From an uncultured Clostridia bacterium (GTDB taxonomy: Bacteria; Bacillota; Clostridia; Oscillospirales; CAG-272), in the NCBI GenBank assembly GCA_947367285.1, contig CANBDB010000019.1, positions 1 to 17,015 on the forward strand: DNA of 17,015 nt. The letters are read 5' to 3'. The notes under the pieces are model-generated. The model ran no database searches, was not told the DNA's origin, and saw nothing but the letters and a program-made list of their open reading frames with translations. Positions 13,305 through 17,015 of this stretch are shown in pieces (positions within the stretch are counted from its first letter, which is position 1; each line of letters opens with the position of its first letter). The translations under genes and the position numbers were made by a program.

Positions 13305-14270
13305 TTGTCAAATCGAGGCAGAAAAATGAATAATTCGTACAAGTCGGGCAGGCTTTCGCGCGCGGGACGTTTCTCGCGTCAAAAGATGAATCTCACCCCG
13401 ATAATCATACTCGTTTGCGTTCTTCTCAGCTTCATTATCGCAATGGTGCTCGGAAATTATCTCGGTGATATTGCGGAGCAATCGCAAAACACTACCACCA
13501 CTCCGGGCGATTCTTCTCAACTTTCGCCACCTGTGGTTGACAAAGTGAATCCCTCAATCAACCTTAACGCATATTTTGCGGATATGACGGGCGCAGATCC
13601 TGAGTTGAGTCTTTCCTTGCAAACCGAGAATGCGAGAGAGAAGGGCAACTCGCTCTTTATTGAGCTTATCGACTCCTACGGCAAGTTGATATACACCTCG
13701 GACAAGGCGAGTGATATTGGATATCCTTGCAGGGATAATCTATCTCTTGATCGCCTTGCAAATCACTTCGCGTATTATGACGACTATGCGGTGGCGCACT
13801 TTAAGAGCGATTTTTCCGCCAATCTTGATGCCGACCAACGCGTAAAGGTGCAATCGGATGAAATTTTGATTATCTCCGAGGCGTGCGAGGGCGCGTTTTC
13901 AGAGGTTATTGTTGAGTTTGAGGGCAATATCACAAAGAGCAATTTGATTTATTATCAATCGTACCTGTTGAATTTGAAGCTCGCGTGCGAGGGTGTGCCG
14001 ATTGGCGTGAAGCTTTCGTACAGTTTCCTTGCCAATTCCGAGAATTCGGGTCTTGTGGCGGATATTATGAAGTTCGCCGACTATTACGTTTTTGATATTG
14101 GCGAGCTTGATGCCGACGGTATCGAGGGCGCTCTTGCGCCAATAATTTATCTTCTCGAAAGATATGAAAACGCGGTTATTCTCGGCAGGGGCGAGGGAGA
14201 TAGCGCAGTCCTTGTGGCGCGAATCGAGGCGCTCCGAAATAAAGGCGTGGAGAGTTATATTGTTAAGTAA
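13305..14270 (+). CDS. Membrane-anchored extracellular protein, unknown function
   Basis: I do not recognise this 321-aa protein. A basic, Arg/Ser-rich N-terminus (residues 1-28) precedes one membrane helix (about 32-50, PIIILVCVLLSFIIAMVLG). A Thr/Ser/Pro-rich linker (about 57-75) and a roughly 240-residue domain follow, predicted outside. The repeated alternation of short strands and helices (VKLSYSFLANSENSGLVADIMKF, DYYVFDIGELD, AVILGRGEGDSAVLVARIEAL) suggests an alpha/beta, possibly TIM-barrel-like fold. TTG is used as start because AGGAG lies 9 bases upstream. The first ATG is 21 bases later and badly spaced. A possible promoter, TTGTTC-18-TAATGT, lies at 13216-13245. It is a single-gene transcript closed by a strong terminator. 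Confidence 0.75.
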   Translation: MSNRGRKMNNSYKSGRLSRAGRFSRQKMNLTPIIILVCVLLSFIIAMVLGNYLGDIAEQSQNTTTTPGDSSQLSPPVVDKVNPSINLNAYFADMTGADPELSLSLQTENAREKGNSLFIELIDSYGKLIYTSDKASDIGYPCRDNLSLDRLANHFAYYDDYAVAHFKSDFSANLDADQRVKVQSDEILIISEACEGAFSEVIVEFEGNITKSNLIYYQSYLLNLKLACEGVPIGVKLSYSFLANSENSGLVADIMKFADYYVFDIGELDADGIEGALAPIIYLLERYENAVILGRGEGDSAVLVARIEALRNKGVESYIVK

Positions 14271-14280
14271 AATAAATGAA

Positions 14281-14311
14281 AAGCAACGGACTTTCGTCCG
14301 TTGCTTTTTTT
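14281..14311 (+). terminator. Intrinsic terminator
   Basis: A perfect 11-bp stem, AAGCAACGGAC (14281-14291), closes on a TTTC loop and is followed by a seven-T run. It lies 10 bp past the stop of the 321-aa membrane protein gene. Confidence 0.95.
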
Positions 14312-14349
14312 GTAGTGATGCGTGGTAGGAAAGTTAGTTTATTGCGGAG

Positions 14350-14373
14350 CGGACGCACACAGTGCGCCCCTAC
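14350..14373 (-). repeat. REP-like palindrome, copy 3
   Basis: Read on the - strand it is GTAGGGGCGC, ACTGTGT, GCGTCCG. It has the same length and ends as the two copies in the RAYT gene (6154-6177, 6324-6347) but a different core. The stem stays paired because a C-G pair is replaced by A-T, and the G-T wobble is kept. It lies between convergent genes, the usual place for REPs. The remaining sequence of the 14312-14482 gap shows only the hairpin at 14464-14479. Confidence 0.75.
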
Positions 14374-14463
14374 AATTTAATGCACATAGTACGTGATGTG
14401 TTTATAGAATTTAGTAATACTTTATTGCGACAATGGCGAAGCCTCTATAAAAGTTTTTGCCAA

Positions 14464-14479
14464 GCTTTTTTCAAAAAGC
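14464..14479 (-). terminator. Hairpin downstream of spoIIE, probable terminator
   Basis: GCTTTTT (14464-14470), loop TC, AAAAAGC (14473-14479) is a perfect 7-bp stem starting 4 bp past the spoIIE stop. On the - strand it is followed by TTGGCAAAAACTTTT, so the U-tract is weak. It resembles the palindrome at 7580-7597. Confidence 0.5.
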
Positions 14480-14482
14480 GGG

Positions 14483-16918
14483 TTACCATTTTTTCATTTC
14501 ACGTTTGATGCGGACAACGATAACTGAGATGTCGTCGGTGGGAGATTTCATTTCGGCTTTCGCGCGACGAATAATTTTGTCGGCAATAGCGGACGGTTCT
14601 TCGTCGCACAGGACGGGGTCTCGGAGCATTTTTGTGAGGTAGGCGTGGTCCTCTCCATCGGCAAATGCGCCATCACTGAGCATCACGATAATATCGCCAT
14701 CCTCGCAGGAAATATCTATTTGCTTGGCATCAAGGGCATTTAGAATTCCTATAGGAAAGCTCGGCGAGGATAGTTTGAACACGTTTCCGCGTCTAACAAC
14801 AAGGGTGGGCGCAGCACCGCTTTTTATAAGAGTTAATGCCCCTGAATAGAGGTCAAATTGCAACAGGTCCACGGTGGCGGAGCACTCGTTTTCACTTCTC
14901 ACCCCCTTGGCTCGCAGGACACTATTGAGCATTTTGAGTGAGGTTTCCATTTTGTTACCCGCAGTGAGCATATTTCGCAAAAATGCATTAGCGAGCTCAC
15001 TCACGAGGGCAGCGCCCTGTCCCGTTCCCATGCCGTCGCTTATGAGCGCGTAGAGATAATCATTTTTGTTTTCGAAAATACTGACTGTGTCTCCGCAAAT
15101 GCGCTCTCCCTCGCTGTTTGCCGTGGCGAAGGCGCACTCGGCACTATAAGCGCGTTTGGCGCAAATTTGCATATTTACCGAACCAAATGCAAGCTCAAAA
15201 GTGGGGTCGGAGAGGGCTCGGCGCGTAACCTTTTCAAGCCCCTCCTTTAGCGCCGTAACATCCGCAGCTCGCTCACTAAGGTCGAGTCCGCGCGCCATTA
15301 TTCTCAGTTTTCTTTTTCCAAAAACACTCACACTATGCTCGCCATACCCCTCGCTCGCGATAACTCGGGCGAGTTTTTTTGCCATTGAGGGATCGCTTTT
15401 CAGTTCCTCGTCATTTTCCGCAAGGGCATCATTGAGAATTTTTGAAATTGCGTCATAATCGAGCGCGAAAATCTCTGTTTTTTCGGTTTGGAGCGCCTTT
15501 TTGGTGGCTATCGCGCAGGATTTGTTGACATCTTCTATTATTTCTACCGAGTTCGGACATCGCTTTTTAAATTCATCCGAGAGGTTTTTGTGCTCGGCAG
15601 CGCCCGAGGAGTGAAGCTTCACGGTAATCTTTTTCATAGCCTCAAGCGTGGCGCTGTATTCGGTGCCGTAACACACCTCACGGCTCTCGCAAAAGGCACA
15701 TTTTTTCTCAAAACTTGCCTCGCAAATTCTATGAAGGTCGAGCATTGTTGGGCGCTTTAGCTTTGAGGAAAGGTTATAGAAAATTTCGGAGAGTGTTGAA
15801 AATGAGTCGGAGAGTGCCTTGAGTTTTTCATCCTGGAGTGTGATTTTTTGCTCGTTCATCATTGCCGAAACAGAGATATTTTCTTCCTCCTCCAAGAAGT
15901 CGAAAAAGCGCTCCACGTCCTCAAAAAATCCGATTCGCTCAGCAGTGCAAAAGAGCATTGATGCCGAAAGGAGCGCGGGGAAGGTTGAGCCGAGGGCGGC
16001 GAGCCCCTCAACATATACGCCCCAAACAAGCCCTACAATACATGCGGCAACACTCGCACCAAAGCGGGAAATCTTAGAAATCGAGACGTACGCGATAGCG
16101 CAAAAGGCAAAGGTCGGTGCGTGTATGGGCGAGACAGCAAGTCCAAAGAGAAGTCCTGCGCTCATTCCGTAAATTATTCCTTTTTTGCAGGCGTAGAGGG
16201 TTGCAAGTGTGGCTATGAAAATTTGTGTGGAGATGCCGACGAGCTTTACTCCGTCAAGAGAAAATATCAGCGCCGCTATGAGAAATCCTGCGGAGAGGTC
16301 GCAGAGTTTTTCCTTTACGGGAGTAATGGAAAATGCTCTTTTTTGGCGCGCGCGTTGTTCAAAAATTTCAAAATACCAGCTGAAAAGAAGTGTTCCGATG
16401 GGGGTTATGACAAGGTAAAATATCGCTCCGAAGAGGTCATAAAATCGAAATCCACCCGCGACTATATTCCAAATACCCACAGAAAAAACTCCTACGGCAG
16501 AGCTCATCATTTTGAGGTAAGTATGCTCATCAAAGAGGTTTGAAAAACCGCGAATTACGGTTATATCCGAACCGCCCTTTTGCGAGGTAGGTCTATTATC
16601 AAGGAAGAGCCGCGCGAAAATTCGCAGCGCCAGAGTAACGCATCCGCCCACGATTTTCGGGAAGGATATTTCACCCCCGCCAAATGCGGAAAGTATTATT
16701 CCGACGAGCACGAAAGGCGCTTGTCTTGAGCCGGCGGCGAGCAGGGAATAGGCAAGGGGGGTGGTTTCAAAAAGCATATTTTTAGTACCGAGAAGTATGC
16801 CGAAAAACACGTACGCGACCGCGCGTGCGCTCTCGATTATTATCTCCTTCTTGGTTGCCCGTTTTTCGTTTATCGCGCGCTTCGGGGTGGCGATTTTTGC
16901 GGTTTTGTGATTGTCCAT
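14483..16918 (-). CDS. spoIIE: Stage II sporulation protein E
   Basis: This 811-aa membrane phosphatase dephosphorylates SpoIIAA and so releases sigma F in the forespore, and in B. subtilis it also binds FtsZ at the polar septum. The N-terminal part (about residues 35-310) is a multi-pass membrane domain. The central regulatory region contains a Cys motif (CAFCESREVC). The C-terminal PP2C domain shows its metal-binding aspartates at D628 (ALISDGMGTG), D749 (VMLSDGAFA) and D795-D796 (SPTDDISV). Length is close to B. subtilis SpoIIE (827 aa). I start at MDNHK (16916-16918) because AAAGGAC lies 8 bases upstream. A GTG 63 bases upstream lacks a ribosome site. It is transcribed alone in this window. 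Confidence 0.95.
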   Translation of the reverse strand: MDNHKTAKIATPKRAINEKRATKKEIIIESARAVAYVFFGILLGTKNMLFETTPLAYSLLAAGSRQAPFVLVGIILSAFGGGEISFPKIVGGCVTLALRIFARLFLDNRPTSQKGGSDITVIRGFSNLFDEHTYLKMMSSAVGVFSVGIWNIVAGGFRFYDLFGAIFYLVITPIGTLLFSWYFEIFEQRARQKRAFSITPVKEKLCDLSAGFLIAALIFSLDGVKLVGISTQIFIATLATLYACKKGIIYGMSAGLLFGLAVSPIHAPTFAFCAIAYVSISKISRFGASVAACIVGLVWGVYVEGLAALGSTFPALLSASMLFCTAERIGFFEDVERFFDFLEEEENISVSAMMNEQKITLQDEKLKALSDSFSTLSEIFYNLSSKLKRPTMLDLHRICEASFEKKCAFCESREVCYGTEYSATLEAMKKITVKLHSSGAAEHKNLSDEFKKRCPNSVEIIEDVNKSCAIATKKALQTEKTEIFALDYDAISKILNDALAENDEELKSDPSMAKKLARVIASEGYGEHSVSVFGKRKLRIMARGLDLSERAADVTALKEGLEKVTRRALSDPTFELAFGSVNMQICAKRAYSAECAFATANSEGERICGDTVSIFENKNDYLYALISDGMGTGQGAALVSELANAFLRNMLTAGNKMETSLKMLNSVLRAKGVRSENECSATVDLLQFDLYSGALTLIKSGAAPTLVVRRGNVFKLSSPSFPIGILNALDAKQIDISCEDGDIIVMLSDGAFADGEDHAYLTKMLRDPVLCDEEPSAIADKIIRRAKAEMKSPTDDISVIVVRIKREMKKW

Positions 16919-17015
16919 TTTTGTTCGTCCTTTTCTATAAATTGGGGTGATGCTACAATAATATTTGCTCACATTTGACACCTCGTGTGCAAAAAAATAG
17001 GTCGAAGTTGGGCAG

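Overview
The window looks like chromosomal DNA from an endospore-forming member of the Clostridia (Bacillota). The evidence is a full-length SpoIIE phosphatase, strong AGGAG-type ribosome binding sites, a lipoprotein, TnpV and DUF6809 proteins typical of gut Clostridia, and an IS1182-family element. I cannot name a genus. No rRNA, tRNA or CRISPR array is visible.

Layout. (1) Positions 1-3900 are accessory DNA. A three-gene + strand operon encodes a small Cys-containing protein (5' end possibly outside the window), a 131-aa protein with a duplicated motif and a possible C-terminal helix-turn-helix, and a tailless FtsZ-like GTPase. A complete IS1182-type insertion sequence with 35-bp terminal inverted repeats follows. 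Next come a DUF6809 protein and a TnpV protein on the - strand, translationally coupled. (2) Positions 3990-9030 (- strand) hold a nucleoside-salvage cluster transcribed right to left: deoC, deoD, then a block of lipoprotein, YcxB-like membrane protein and RAYT transposase, then deoB and udp. Together the deo/udp enzymes convert nucleosides to bases plus pentose phosphates, and deoxyribose phosphate to acetaldehyde and glyceraldehyde 3-phosphate. (3) Positions 9217-9680 (+) hold a small pair of holin-like membrane proteins ending in a bidirectional terminator. (4) Positions 9680-13126 (-) hold a YhaN/SbcC-like ATPase and a YhaO/SbcD-like nuclease. (5) Positions 13305-14270 (+) encode an unrecognised membrane-anchored extracellular protein with a strong terminator. 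(6) Positions 14483-16918 (-) encode SpoIIE.

The two most notable observations are as follows. First, an accessory FtsZ ends exactly after its globular GTPase core and is co-transcribed with a small candidate DNA-binding protein, which recalls a TubZ/TubR segregation module built on FtsZ. Second, a RAYT gene carries two identical, oppositely oriented REP-like hairpins inside its own reading frame. Each begins with GTAG, and a third copy near 14350 shows a compensatory stem change. Functional readings of both systems are inference.
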